From: Pararhizobium arenae
Lineage (GTDB): Bacteria; Pseudomonadota; Alphaproteobacteria; Rhizobiales; Rhizobiaceae
Length of the DNA: 64,000 nucleotides
Assembly (NCBI RefSeq): GCF_001931685.1
Contig: NZ_MOOY01000004.1
Location: 434,001-498,000, forward strand
Direction: 5' to 3'
Part shown: piece by piece, positions 35,384-44,285 of the stretch
How the letters are laid out: each line of letters opens with the position of its first letter
Position numbering within the stretch: the first letter of the stretch is position 1
Translations under genes and position numbers: made by a program
Notes under the pieces: generated by a model
What the model was told of the DNA's origin: nothing
Databases searched by the model: none
Seen by the model: only the letters and a program-made list of their open reading frames with translations

Positions 35384-36615
35384 CAGGCGGTCTCCTTGAA
35401 AAGGACATTGGTATCGGTGAGGTAGCGGGCGAAAAGCGGCAGGCTGGCGCCGCCGATCGCGCGGGCATGGGGGCCGACAGCGCCTTCGATGATCTCCGGC
35501 AGGAACACGCCTTCGAGGTCAAGCTTGAGGGCCGCCGTGCGGGTGGCGGTGACGATGCGCTCGCGAACCCATCCGGGGAAGCCGCCGTCGATGACGGCCG
35601 CGCCGAAATCGACGATGGAGACGGCCGAGACGATTGCCTGGGCGAGCGCGGCGGCTGTCAGCTGGATCCAGTTTTCCAGCGGTTCGCCGAAATCGATCCA
35701 TTCATCGGCGGCGTACCACAGCGGCTTGGGGTCGATACCGGCGTCGCGCAGCATGTTTTCCAGGACATAGATCGACGCGATCTTCAAGAGCTGTTGCGGC
35801 TTGCCGTTCCTGTCGGAGACCTGCAAGGGGCCGACCGCGCCGGCCGTTCCCGTTCGGCCGGAAAACAGCGCCGAGTTCAGGACGATGCCGCCGCCGATGA
35901 AGGAGCCGATATAGAAATAGATGAAATCCGGATAGCTTGCGCCGACGCCGAACACCAGTTCCGCGCCGCAGGCGCTGGTGGCATCATTCTGCATGAAAAC
36001 AGGATGATGGGTGCGAGCCGCGATTTCCTGCTGTAGATCGAAGCCACGCCAGGCTTCCATCTCTTCCTTCGGGGCGCCAGTTTCCTCCGCCCAGCTCCAG
36101 AGCTGGAAGGGCGTGGCGACGCCGATGCCGGCGATGCGTTCGCGCTGTTCGCTGGTCAGCATCTTCTCAAGCTTCGGCACGCCCTCGGTAATGAAGGCGA
36201 GCAGATCCTGCGGCATCGGATAGGAATGGGTCTTGTGCAGTTGCAGGCGAATATTGCCGACAAAATCCATGAGCACGAGATCGGCGCTGCGCCGGCCAAT
36301 CTTGACGCCATAGGAATAGACGGCTTCGGGGTTGAGCCGCATGGGGATGGAGGGTTGACCCACTCGGCCGCGCATCGGCTCGCCGCGAATGAGAAGGCCT
36401 TCCTTCTCCAGCGCGCGCATGATCACTGTCACCGTCTGCGCGGAAAGGCCGGAGCGACGGGCGATATCGGCCTTCGACAGGCTGCCATGCAGGCGCACAA
36501 GCGACATGACGAGGCGTTCGTTGTAGGCGCGCACACGCGTCAGGTTCGCACCGCCGCCGGGGTCGATGACCTCGGGCGCCGGCGCTGGAGCGCCCGCTTC
36601 GGCTGGTGATGTCAT
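35383..36615 (-). CDS. ROK-family transcriptional repressor of sugar uptake (FrcR-like)
   Basis: A 410-residue ROK regulator. An N-terminal winged helix-turn-helix (about 45-85) reads LSKADIARRSGLSAQTVTVI, followed by the ROK sugar-kinase fold (about 105-400) with FYIGSFIGGGIVLNSALFSG and VGPLQVSD. The classical ROK zinc-binding cysteine cluster is not seen, as in some rhizobial members. It is divergent from frcB over a 389-bp region and cotranscribed with the mutarotase gene, so it probably controls fructose uptake. A strong GGAGGAGAT precedes the start. Confidence 0.87.
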   Translation of the reverse strand: MTSPAEAGAPAPAPEVIDPGGGANLTRVRAYNERLVMSLVRLHGSLSKADIARRSGLSAQTVTVIMRALEKEGLLIRGEPMRGRVGQPSIPMRLNPEAVYSYGVKIGRRSADLVLMDFVGNIRLQLHKTHSYPMPQDLLAFITEGVPKLEKMLTSEQRERIAGIGVATPFQLWSWAEETGAPKEEMEAWRGFDLQQEIAARTHHPVFMQNDATSACGAELVFGVGASYPDFIYFYIGSFIGGGIVLNSALFSGRTGTAGAVGPLQVSDRNGKPQQLLKIASIYVLENMLRDAGIDPKPLWYAADEWIDFGEPLENWIQLTAAALAQAIVSAVSIVDFGAAVIDGGFPGWVRERIVTATRTAALKLDLEGVFLPEIIEGAVGPHARAIGGASLPLFARYLTDTNVLFKETA

Positions 36616-37004
36616 TCCCGATCTCCTCCATCGGCATTGTTTGCCCCGGCTCTGCGGCCGGTTTCGTTTGCGCGACGATTATATCGGTACCCGACGTCGG
36701 CGCGATCCTGCCTGCTGCACTCTTCCGGACCTATGCCCAGAAAAAATCGGTAGCCTGTCTGATGGGGCTCCGCGCGTCCTCCTCGCGGATATGGCTGCAC
36801 CAAATACAGGCTGCTTGCTCGATTTTCGCTCAGAGCATCGCACATATTTTTAATAATTCAATTTGATTTATTTATTGACAGACTGAAAGATTAGATGTTT
36901 CTTGCTCACCGGAAGCGCCGTTTGGAAGGCAAAGGAGTGCCCCTCTCGACGCGGCCTGACGTGCCGGTTCGCCGGGACTGTTTTTCATCCTTGGGAGGAT
37001 ATTC
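36616..37004. promoter_or_regulatory. Divergent control region between the ROK gene and frcB
   Basis: This 389-bp gap holds no gene. The AT-rich part at about 36845-36895 (TTTTTAATAATTCAATTTG then TTTATTTATTGACAG) is the likely regulatory core; TTGACA at 36875-36880 could be the -35 of frcB, but the matching -10 is weak. ROK repressors bind AT-rich inverted repeats, which fits, but no perfect dyad was identified. Confidence 0.45.
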
Positions 37005-38030
37005 ATGAAGAAGACTATTGTTTCCGCCGCTCTCGGCGCGCTGGCGCTTGGCGTCGCATTCTCTGCCCCCGCGCAGGCCGCCGACGTTTCGGCCTGCCTG
37101 ATCACCAAGACCGATACCAACCCCTTCTTCGTCAAGATGAAGGAAGGTGCCGAAGCCAAGGCCAAAGAACTCGGCGTCGAGTTGAAGGCTTATGCCGGCA
37201 AGGTCGACGGCGACCATGACAGCCAGGTTGCCGCCATCGAAAGCTGCATCGCCGACGGTGCCAAGGGTATCCTGATTGCCGCCTCCGACACCAAGGCGAT
37301 CGTTGACCAGGTGAAGAAGGCGCAGGACGCGGGCATTCTCGTCATCGCGCTCGACACGCCGCTCGATCCGGCAACGGCCGCCGATGCGACCTTTGCGACC
37401 GACAACCTCCAGGCCGGCAAGCTGATCGGCGCGTGGGCTGCCGCGACGCTGGGTGACAAGGCAAAGGACGCCAAGATCGGCTTCCTCGATCTCGTTCCCT
37501 CGCAGCCGACAGTCGATGTTCTGCGTGACCAGGGCTTCATGATCGGCTTCGGTATCGATCCGAAGGACCCGAACAAGATCGGCGACGAGGATGATCCGCG
37601 CATCGTCGGCCATGACGTCACCAACGGCAACGAGGAAGGCGGCCGCACCGCCATGGAAAACCTTCTCCAGAAGGACCCGGATATCAACGTGATCCACACG
37701 ATCAACGAGCCGGCCGCTGTTGGCGCTTACGAAGCGCTGAAGGCCGTCGGCAAGGAAAAGGACGTGCTGATCGTGTCGGTTGACGGCGGTTGCCCCGGCG
37801 TGAAGTCGGTTGGCGAAGGCGTGATCGGCGCCACCTCTCAGCAGTATCCGCTGCTGATGGCCTCGCTCGGCATCGAAGCCATTGCCCAGTACGCCAAGGA
37901 CGGCACCAAGCCGAAGCCGACGGAAGGCAAGGACTTCTTCGACACCGGCGTCGCCCTCGTCACGGACAAGCCGGCTGCCGGCGTCGAGTCCATCGACGTC
38001 AAGACCGGCACGGACAAGTGCTGGGGTTGA
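37005..38030 (+). CDS. frcB: Fructose-type ABC transporter substrate-binding protein
   Basis: A 341-residue periplasmic binding protein of the ribose/fructose (pentose-binding) type. Signal peptide cleaved after AQAA (about residue 24); the mature N-terminus [19 protein letters not shown] is typical of sugar-binding proteins, and [20 protein letters not shown] with [11 protein letters not shown] form the two lobes. Content and gene order match FrcB of Sinorhizobium meliloti, which binds fructose (also mannose and ribose). GGGAGGATATT precedes the ATG. A hairpin with a T tract follows before frcC. Confidence 0.9.
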   Translation: MKKTIVSAALGALALGVAFSAPAQAADVSACLITKTDTNPFFVKMKEGAEAKAKELGVELKAYAGKVDGDHDSQVAAIESCIADGAKGILIAASDTKAIVDQVKKAQDAGILVIALDTPLDPATAADATFATDNLQAGKLIGAWAAATLGDKAKDAKIGFLDLVPSQPTVDVLRDQGFMIGFGIDPKDPNKIGDEDDPRIVGHDVTNGNEEGGRTAMENLLQKDPDINVIHTINEPAAVGAYEALKAVGKEKDVLIVSVDGGCPGVKSVGEGVIGATSQQYPLLMASLGIEAIAQYAKDGTKPKPTEGKDFFDTGVALVTDKPAAGVESIDVKTGTDKCWG

Positions 38031-38063
38031 TACCGCGAACCTAGAGGTTCACTATCTCACCCG

Positions 38064-38090
38064 AAGGGCGGTCACGGCCGCCCTTTTTTT
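38064..38090 (+). terminator. Intra-operon stem-loop with T tract between frcB and frcC
   Basis: AAGGGCGG (38064-38071) pairs with CCGCCCTT (38078-38085) around TCACGG, followed by five further T. It lies 34 bp after frcB and 51 bp before frcC. It would end part of the transcripts and also shield the frcB message, raising binding protein over permease, as in other sugar ABC operons. Confidence 0.8.
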
Positions 38091-38140
38091 GAAGTCATAG
38101 CGCCGGCATCCACCGCCGGAACCCTTGGGAGGGGGTAGCC

Positions 38141-39199
38141 ATGGCCAGTATCCAGGAATTCGAAAAAGTTCTCGACAAGAGCGATACCGCTGTCGCCAGT
38201 TTTGAAGATCGCTCGACGCTGAGGCGTGTTCAACACTTCCTGCACTCGACCCCGGCGGCGGTTCCCGCCATCGTGCTTGTTCTGTCCATCATCGTCTTCG
38301 GCGTGCTCAAAGGCGAAAGGTTCTTTTCGGCCAACACCTTGACGCTCATCCTGCAGCAGATCGCCGTCGTCGGCATTCTGGGTGCTGCCCAGACGCTGGT
38401 CATCCTGACGGCCGGTATCGATCTTTCCATCGGCGTCATCATGGTCATTTCCGCGGTTGCCATGGGCAATTTCGCCGTAACCTATGGCTTGCCTTCGCCG
38501 ATTGCCATCGGGATGGGTCTCGGTGTCGGCGCCGCCTGCGGCCTGCTGAACGGCCTGCTGGTCGCCAAACTCAAGCTGCCGCCCTTCATTGTGACGCTCG
38601 GCACCTGGTATATCGTCATGGCGACGAATTTTATCTATTCCGCCAATGAGACGATCCGCCGTGCCGATATCGAAACGGCCGCTCCGTTCCTTGGCTTCTT
38701 CGGCCAGAGTTTCAAGATCGGTTCGGCGGTCTTTACCTTCGGCGTCATCGCCATGGTGCTGCTGGTTCTCGTTCTCTGGTACGCGCTCAATCACACGGCG
38801 TGGGGCCGCCATCTCTACGCGGTGGGCGACGATCCTGAAGCGGCGAAGCTCTCCGGTATCCGCGTCGATCGCGTGCTGATCGGCACCTACGCATTGGCCG
38901 GTCTGATCGCAGCGATCGCTGCCTGGGTCTCGATCGGCCGCAATGGCTCGATCTCTCCCTCCTGGGCCGTCACCGACTACAACCTGCAGGCCATCACGGC
39001 GGCGGTCATCGGCGGCATCTCGCTCTTCGGCGGGCGCGGTTCGATCCTTGGCACACTGATCGGCGCGATGATCGTCGGCGTTGTCTCCATGGGGCTCAAC
39101 ATGATGGGGGCCGATCCCCAGTGGAAGGTCTTCCTCACCGGCGTCCTGATCATCACCGCCGTTGCGATCGACCAGTGGATCAGAAAGGTAGCAGGCTGA
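38141..39199 (+). CDS. frcC: Fructose-type ABC transporter permease
   Basis: A 352-residue permease of the RbsC type with eight to ten membrane helices. The conserved block AVGDDPEAAKLSGIRVDRVLIG is the cytoplasmic loop contacting the ATPase, and LTAGIDLSIGVIMVISAV is the conserved helix segment. The ATG at 38141 follows GGGAGGGGGTAGCC. Its stop TGA overlaps the frcA start ATG by one base. Confidence 0.9.
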   Translation: MASIQEFEKVLDKSDTAVASFEDRSTLRRVQHFLHSTPAAVPAIVLVLSIIVFGVLKGERFFSANTLTLILQQIAVVGILGAAQTLVILTAGIDLSIGVIMVISAVAMGNFAVTYGLPSPIAIGMGLGVGAACGLLNGLLVAKLKLPPFIVTLGTWYIVMATNFIYSANETIRRADIETAAPFLGFFGQSFKIGSAVFTFGVIAMVLLVLVLWYALNHTAWGRHLYAVGDDPEAAKLSGIRVDRVLIGTYALAGLIAAIAAWVSIGRNGSISPSWAVTDYNLQAITAAVIGGISLFGGRGSILGTLIGAMIVGVVSMGLNMMGADPQWKVFLTGVLIITAVAIDQWIRKVAG

Positions 39200-39975
39200 T
39201 GGAACCGATCCTCACCGCACGCGGTCTCGTGAAACGCTACGGCCGCGTGACCGCCCTCGACAACGCCGATTTCGATCTCTATCCGGGCGAAATCCTCGCC
39301 GTCATCGGCGATAACGGCGCCGGCAAGTCCTCGCTGATCAAGGCCATCTCCGGCGCCATTAGGCCCGACGAAGGCGAAATTCGCCTCGAGGGGAAGCCCG
39401 TCAGCTTCTCCTCGCCGATGGAGGCGCGCGAAGCCGGCATCGAGACCGTCTACCAGAACCTCGCACTATCGCCGGCGCTTTCCATCGCCGACAACATGTT
39501 CCTCGGTCGCGAAATCCGAAGGAGCGGGCCGCTCGGCCAGTTTTTCCGCATGCTCGATCGGCCGAAAATGGAAAAGATCGCCCGCGAGAAGCTCTCGGAA
39601 CTCGGTTTGATGACCATCCAGAACATCAATCAGGCGGTGGAAACGCTTTCGGGTGGCCAGCGGCAGGGTGTTGCAGTCGCGCGGGCAGCCGCCTTCGGCT
39701 CCAAGCTCGTTATCATGGACGAACCGACGGCGGCCCTTGGCGTCAAGGAATCGCGCAAGGTTCTTGAACTGATCCTCGACGTTCGTCGCCGAGGCCTCCC
39801 GATCGTGCTGATCTCGCACAACATGCCGCATGTGTTCGAGGTGGCCGATCGCATCCATATCCACCGGCTGGGAAAAAGGCTCTGCGTCATCAATCCGAAG
39901 GATTACACGATGTCGGATGCCGTCGCCTTCATGACCGGCGCGAAGGTGCCGCCGGAGGCCATGGCAGCAGCATGA
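39199..39975 (+). CDS. frcA: Fructose-type ABC transporter ATP-binding protein
   Basis: A 258-residue single-domain ATPase, half the length of RbsA-type proteins, as in FrcA. Walker A GDNGAGKSS (about 38-46), signature LSGGQRQGVAVARA (about 150-163), Walker B LVIMDEPTAALG and the switch His in LISHNMPHVFEVAD are all present. ATG 39199-39201 overlaps the frcC stop. The stop at 39973-39975 overlaps the start of frcK, giving tight coupling. Confidence 0.92.
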   Translation: MEPILTARGLVKRYGRVTALDNADFDLYPGEILAVIGDNGAGKSSLIKAISGAIRPDEGEIRLEGKPVSFSSPMEAREAGIETVYQNLALSPALSIADNMFLGREIRRSGPLGQFFRMLDRPKMEKIAREKLSELGLMTIQNINQAVETLSGGQRQGVAVARAAAFGSKLVIMDEPTAALGVKESRKVLELILDVRRRGLPIVLISHNMPHVFEVADRIHIHRLGKRLCVINPKDYTMSDAVAFMTGAKVPPEAMAAA

Positions 39976-40607
39976 GCATGACGCCGGCTGCGATAGCCGA
40001 TCGCATTCTGGAACAGGCGGCCAATGCCTGCCGGTTCCTCGTCGCCATTGCCGGCCCTCCCGGGGCCGGCAAATCCACCCTTGCCGATGCGCTGGACGTC
40101 GAGCTGATGGGGCGCGGCGAACGTTCCGTCGTCCTGCCGATGGATGGCTTTCACATGGACAACGGCCTTCTCGAAGAGCGCGGGCTGCTGGCCCGCAAGG
40201 GCGCGCCGGAAACCTTCGATGTCCGGGCCTTCGATGACATCGTCCGAGCCGTCAGAAAAGGTGACGAAGAGGTGCTCGTGCCGGTCTTCGACCGCAGCCG
40301 GGAACTGGCGATCGCCTCCGCGCGCGCCATTCCGGTCGAGACGCGGATCATTCTTATCGAAGGCAATTACCTGCTTCTCGATGAGGCGCCGTGGTCGCGG
40401 CTGGCCGGCCTCTTCGATCTGTCGATTTTCGTCGGCCCTTCGGTGGAGGTGCTGGAAGAGCGGCTTCGCGCGCGCTGGGTTCATTACGGGCTCGATGAAA
40501 CCGGCATCCAGTGGAAGCTGCATGGCAACGACCTGCCCAATGGCCGGCGCATCATCGAAAATTCCCGCCCTGCCGACATCTCACTTGAAATCTTCTCCAT
40601 GGATTGA
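39972..40607 (+). CDS. frcK: Nucleoside/nucleotide kinase-fold protein FrcK
   Basis: A 211-residue P-loop kinase of the uridine kinase / pantothenate kinase / phosphoribulokinase group. Walker A is [14 protein letters not shown] (about 28-41); [10 protein letters not shown] (catalytic Asp and substrate-binding His) and [16 protein letters not shown] follow, with a lid region [15 protein letters not shown]. The gene overlaps frcA by four bases, as in the S. meliloti frcBCAK operon. The true substrate of FrcK is not clear; it is not needed for uptake by itself. Confidence 0.87.
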   Translation: MSMTPAAIADRILEQAANACRFLVAIAGPPGAGKSTLADALDVELMGRGERSVVLPMDGFHMDNGLLEERGLLARKGAPETFDVRAFDDIVRAVRKGDEEVLVPVFDRSRELAIASARAIPVETRIILIEGNYLLLDEAPWSRLAGLFDLSIFVGPSVEVLEERLRARWVHYGLDETGIQWKLHGNDLPNGRRIIENSRPADISLEIFSMD

Positions 40608-40732
40608 GCAGGGCAGGTTGTTTTTCGTCTGACAATGATGGTATCGGAACCTCCGGCCAGAGGCCGGCTTATCGCCTCTGGATTTCGATTTTTCGAGCGT
40701 TGTTTGCAACGCTCCAGCGCCCGGAGAGCTCC

Positions 40733-41779
40733 ATGACCGCCCCCCGCCTGACGATCCGCCGCCCTGATGACTGGCATCTGCATCTGCGTGATGGCGGCAT
40801 GCTCAAGGGGGTGATCGGAGACACCGCGCGTGATTTCGCCCGTGCCATCATCATGCCCAACCTCGTCCCGCCGGTTGTCACGACGACGGACGCCAAGGCC
40901 TATCGCGACCGCATTCTCGCGGCGCTGAAGCCCGGCGATCGGTTCGAGCCGCTGATGACGCTTTATCTGACCGAGGGCACGAACCCGGATGATGTCGAAG
41001 AGGGCAAAAAGTCTGGCCTGATCACGGCGGTCAAACTCTACCCGGCCGGCGCGACAACCAATTCGCATGGCGGCGTGCGCAATATCGACAATGCCATGCC
41101 GGTGCTGGAGCGCATGGCGAAGATCGGCCTGCCGCTCTGCGTGCATGGCGAGGTGACGACGCCGGAGGTCGATATCTTCGACCGCGAAGCCGTGTTCATC
41201 GAAACCGTGCTCGATCCGCTGCGCAAGCGCCTGCCGGAACTGAAGGTGACGATGGAACACGTCACCACCAAGGACGGCATCGATTATATCAAGGGCTCGA
41301 AGGCCAATCTCGCCGGCTCGATCACCACCCATCACCTGATCATCAACCGCAATGCCATTCTTGTGGGCGGCATCAGGCCGCATTATTACTGCCTGCCTGT
41401 CGCCAAGCGTGAAAGCCACCGGCTGGCCTTGAGGGCGGCGGCGGTTTCGGGCGATGCCCGTTTCTTTCTTGGCACAGACAGCGCGCCGCATGTCGATCCG
41501 CTGAAAGAATGCGCCTGCGGCTGCGCCGGCATTTATACCTCGATCAACACGATGAGCTGCCTTGCCCATGTGTTCGAGGAGGACGGCGCGCTCGACAAGC
41601 TGGAAGCCTTCACCTCGCTGAACGGCCCGGCCTGGTACGGCCTTGCGGCAAACGAAGAGACGATCACGCTGGAGAAAAACGTTGAGCCGGTTAGCTTTCC
41701 CGCCAAGATCGAAACCGAAGCAGGTCCGGTAACCGTGTTCGATCCGATGTTCCCGCTGCATTGGGATGTCGTTCGCTAA
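40733..41779 (+). CDS. pyrC: Dihydroorotase, class II (E. coli type)
   Basis: Closes carbamoyl aspartate to dihydroorotate, the third step of pyrimidine synthesis. The 348-residue protein has the zinc-binding DWHLHLRDG, the carbamylated Lys in [17 protein letters not shown], the His ligands in MEHVTTKDG and THHLI, and catalytic Asp in LGTDSAPH. The start [18 protein letters not shown] follows CGGAGAGCTCC; the frame is open 129 bp upstream without a better start. Its length is that of the zinc-dependent type II enzyme. Confidence 0.96.
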   Translation: MTAPRLTIRRPDDWHLHLRDGGMLKGVIGDTARDFARAIIMPNLVPPVVTTTDAKAYRDRILAALKPGDRFEPLMTLYLTEGTNPDDVEEGKKSGLITAVKLYPAGATTNSHGGVRNIDNAMPVLERMAKIGLPLCVHGEVTTPEVDIFDREAVFIETVLDPLRKRLPELKVTMEHVTTKDGIDYIKGSKANLAGSITTHHLIINRNAILVGGIRPHYYCLPVAKRESHRLALRAAAVSGDARFFLGTDSAPHVDPLKECACGCAGIYTSINTMSCLAHVFEEDGALDKLEAFTSLNGPAWYGLAANEETITLEKNVEPVSFPAKIETEAGPVTVFDPMFPLHWDVVR

Positions 41780-41824
41780 AAACAACCTGCGGGAACGTCC
41801 TTGAAATAGCGCTTTTCGCGCGCA

Positions 41825-41842
41825 CAGATTGTGCATAATCTG
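41825..41842. repeat. Perfect 18-base palindrome between pyrC and the DUF805 gene
   Basis: CAGATT (41825-41830) and AATCTG (41837-41842) surround GTGCAT, giving an interrupted palindrome 75 bp before the DUF805 start. It could be a protein-binding site; no known operator is recognised. Confidence 0.35.
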
Positions 41843-41916
41843 GCGTGAGCCGGAGCTTTTGGGGAAAGGCGAAGTCACTTGCGCCTGCGAGCCTCGGCAT
41901 CCTGGAGGAGCTTGTG

Positions 41917-42288
41917 ATGACCTTTGGCGATGCTGCTTCCACTGCGTTTTCGAAATATGCCGTGTTTTCCGGTCGCGCCAGCCGATCGGAGTTCTGGTGG
42001 TTCACGCTTTTCAATTTTCTGGTGAATATCGTGGCCTCGCTTGTCGATTTGCTGATTGGTACAGAGTTCATCAGCGCCATCAGTGCGCTCGTGCTTCTGC
42101 TTCCTGCTCTGGCCGTTGGCGTGCGGCGGCTGCACGACACGGATCGTTCGGGCTGGTGGATTTTGCTCGGACTCGTCCCGCTGATCGGTATCATCGTACT
42201 GATCGTCTGGTATGCGACGGAAGGCACGCGCGGCGACAATCGCTTCGGGCCGATCCCGGCCGATCTGGCGCTTCAGCCGACCGTCTGA
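41917..42288 (+). CDS. DUF805 family inner-membrane protein
   Basis: A 123-residue protein of unknown function. It has the DUF805 start pattern FGDAASTAFSKYAVFSGRAS, the motif GRASRSEFWWF before the first helix, helices around NFLVNIVASLVDLLIG and SALVLLLPALAVGV, the loop motif RRLHDTDRSGWW, and ends NRFGPIPADLALQPTV. GGAGGAGCTT supports the start. It lies between pyrC and pyrE. The other DUF805 gene is between dapD and dapE. Confidence 0.85.
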   Translation: MTFGDAASTAFSKYAVFSGRASRSEFWWFTLFNFLVNIVASLVDLLIGTEFISAISALVLLLPALAVGVRRLHDTDRSGWWILLGLVPLIGIIVLIVWYATEGTRGDNRFGPIPADLALQPTV

Positions 42289-42402
42289 AATCCCTTGAAA
42301 ATGCCGGCGCGGCGGCCTATGCCGCGCCAGTTTCTCTGGCTTTAAGTGCCTCTAGCTGCTATGCGCGGATAACGAAAAACCGACGCCGCAGGAGCCTTGC
42401 CC

Positions 42403-43101
42403 ATGATCCAGACATCCTTCACCGACAAGGCCGTGATGGCGGAACTCGTTGCCAAGATGCTGTGGGAAATCAAGGCGGTGCATTTCCGTGCCGATCAGCC
42501 CTACAAGCTCGCCTCGGGCATGGCGAGCCCGGTTTACATCGATTGCCGCAAGCTCATTTCCTATCCGCGTATTCGCTCCACCGTCATGGATTTTGCCGCC
42601 GCAACCATCCTGCGCGATGCTGGCTTCGAGCAGTTCGATGTCGTCGCCGGCGGCGAGACTGCGGGCATTCCGTTTGCCGCCATGCTCGCCGAACGCCTTG
42701 CGCTGCCGATGATCTATGTACGCAAGGCACCGAAGGGCCATGGCCGTAACGCCCAGATCGAGGGTCACATGCCGGAAGGTGCCCGCGTGCTGGTCATCGA
42801 AGACCTGACCACGGCCGGCGGCTCGATGTTCAAGTTCATCGACGCAATCCGCGCAGCCGGCGGCATCGTCGATCACGGTATTGCCCTGTTCTATTATGAT
42901 ATCTTCCCGGAAGCGCGCGGTCAGATGAAGGACAAGGGCGTGACGCTGCACAACATCGCCACCTGGCGCAATGTTCTCGCCGTCGCAAAAGAGCAGAAGC
43001 TGTTCGACGAAAAGACGCTGTCGGAGGTCGAGGCTTTCCTCAATGCGCCGCTCGAATGGTCGGGCCGCAATGGTGGCGTGAGCGCCTTGGCAAGCGCCTG
43101 A
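42403..43101 (+). CDS. pyrE: Orotate phosphoribosyltransferase
   Basis: Joins orotate and PRPP to give orotidine 5'-monophosphate. The 232-residue protein has the PRPP-binding loop [18 protein letters not shown] (about 129-146) and [17 protein letters not shown] (about 83-99). The start ATG 42403 ([15 protein letters not shown]) is preferred over an upstream TTG; AGGAG lies about 12 bases before it. It is the alphaproteobacterial form, slightly longer than E. coli PyrE (213). Confidence 0.95.
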   Translation: MIQTSFTDKAVMAELVAKMLWEIKAVHFRADQPYKLASGMASPVYIDCRKLISYPRIRSTVMDFAAATILRDAGFEQFDVVAGGETAGIPFAAMLAERLALPMIYVRKAPKGHGRNAQIEGHMPEGARVLVIEDLTTAGGSMFKFIDAIRAAGGIVDHGIALFYYDIFPEARGQMKDKGVTLHNIATWRNVLAVAKEQKLFDEKTLSEVEAFLNAPLEWSGRNGGVSALASA

Positions 43102-43184
43102 TTGTAGCTTCCGGAAAGGCTCTGGCCTTTTCGGACGGCATGTACTAAATCGATTGAAATTATGGCTCGGGAGGAAGTGCTGTC

Positions 43185-44111
43185 ATGATCGTTTGCTGCG
43201 GGGAAGCCCTGATCGATATGCTGCCGCGGCAGACGGAATCCGGTGAGGCGGCGTTTTCGCCCTATGCCGGCGGCGCGATTTTCAACACAGCGATTGCGCT
43301 TGGGCGGCTCGGTATACCGACCGGCTTTTTCACGGGTCTCTCGGACGATATGTTCGGCGATATCCTGCGCGAGACGCTGAAGGGCAGCAATGTCGATTTC
43401 GCCCCCTGCGCCACGCTGTCGCTGCACACGACGCTCGCCTTCGTCAAACTCGTGAACGGCTCGGCAACCTACGCCTTCTTCGACGAAAACACGGCGGGCC
43501 GGATGATCACGCAGGCGCACCTGCCGGCGCTCGGCGATTTCTGCGAGGCGCTGCATTTCGGCGCGATCAGCCTTATTCCCGAGCCCTGCGGCTCGACCTA
43601 CGAGGCCTTGATGGCGCGCGAGTACGAAAAGCGTGTCATCTCGTTCGACCCGAACATCCGACCCGGCTTCATCAAGGATGCGGAGGCCCACAAGGCCCGT
43701 ATGCTGCGCATGGCGGCGATGTCGGATATCGTCAAGTTCTCGGACGAAGACCTCGACTGGTTCGGCGAGGATGGCAGCCATGACGAACTCGTCGCGAAAT
43801 GGCTGGCGCGCGGACCGAAGCTCGTGGTCATCACCAAGGGCAAGGACGGTGCCGATGGCTACACGGCGCGCGGTAAGGTTTCCGTGCCGGGCGAGAGCGT
43901 CACCGTCGTCGATACGGTCGGTGCTGGCGATACCTTCGATGCGGGCATCCTTGCCTCGCTGAAGCTGAATGGCCTCCTGACCAAGGATGCGGTCGCTTCC
44001 CTTAGTGACGAAGCTGTTCGTGCGGCGCTCACGCTCGGCGCCAAGGCTGCGGCTGTGACGGTTTCCCGCGCCGGCGCCAATCCGCCCTGGGCGCATGAGA
44101 TCGGGATGTAA
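43185..44111 (+). CDS. PfkB-family sugar kinase, probable fructokinase
   Basis: A 308-residue ribokinase-fold enzyme. N-terminal motif MIVCCGEALIDMLPR, the sugar-binding glycine stretch GGAIFNTAIALGRLG, the anion-hole and catalytic motif DTVGAGDTFDAG (about 245-256, base Asp 252) and a well-formed ATP lid are present. Fructose is a probable substrate because the Frc uptake operon lies 3 kb to the left and pgi follows; but ribokinase or another sugar is possible. GGAGGAAGTGCTGTC precedes the ATG. Confidence 0.85.
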   Translation: MIVCCGEALIDMLPRQTESGEAAFSPYAGGAIFNTAIALGRLGIPTGFFTGLSDDMFGDILRETLKGSNVDFAPCATLSLHTTLAFVKLVNGSATYAFFDENTAGRMITQAHLPALGDFCEALHFGAISLIPEPCGSTYEALMAREYEKRVISFDPNIRPGFIKDAEAHKARMLRMAAMSDIVKFSDEDLDWFGEDGSHDELVAKWLARGPKLVVITKGKDGADGYTARGKVSVPGESVTVVDTVGAGDTFDAGILASLKLNGLLTKDAVASLSDEAVRAALTLGAKAAAVTVSRAGANPPWAHEIGM

Positions 44112-44285
44112 GCTGGATGTCCGTCACGGTTCCGAGGCGACACCCCTAACTCTGCTAACACCTCAGTCCCCTTCATCCGCGTGTCATCCTGACGTGTTCA
44201 AAGACCCGAGGACGCGCCAGGCACCTTGATTCCCTTGGTTTCAAGCGCGGTTTCCGGGATTTCGTCGGTTGCGGCGGAGGTTAAT

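Noticed and set aside
44180-44220. A further copy of the rhizobial double-hairpin repeat
   Set aside because: Only a few bases match, and the hairpins do not form.
44112-44285. A Pho box upstream of the glycosyltransferase (TGTCATCCTGACGTGTT)
   Set aside because: The two half-sites are 13 bp rather than 11 bp apart and the second is poor, so it does not meet the consensus.
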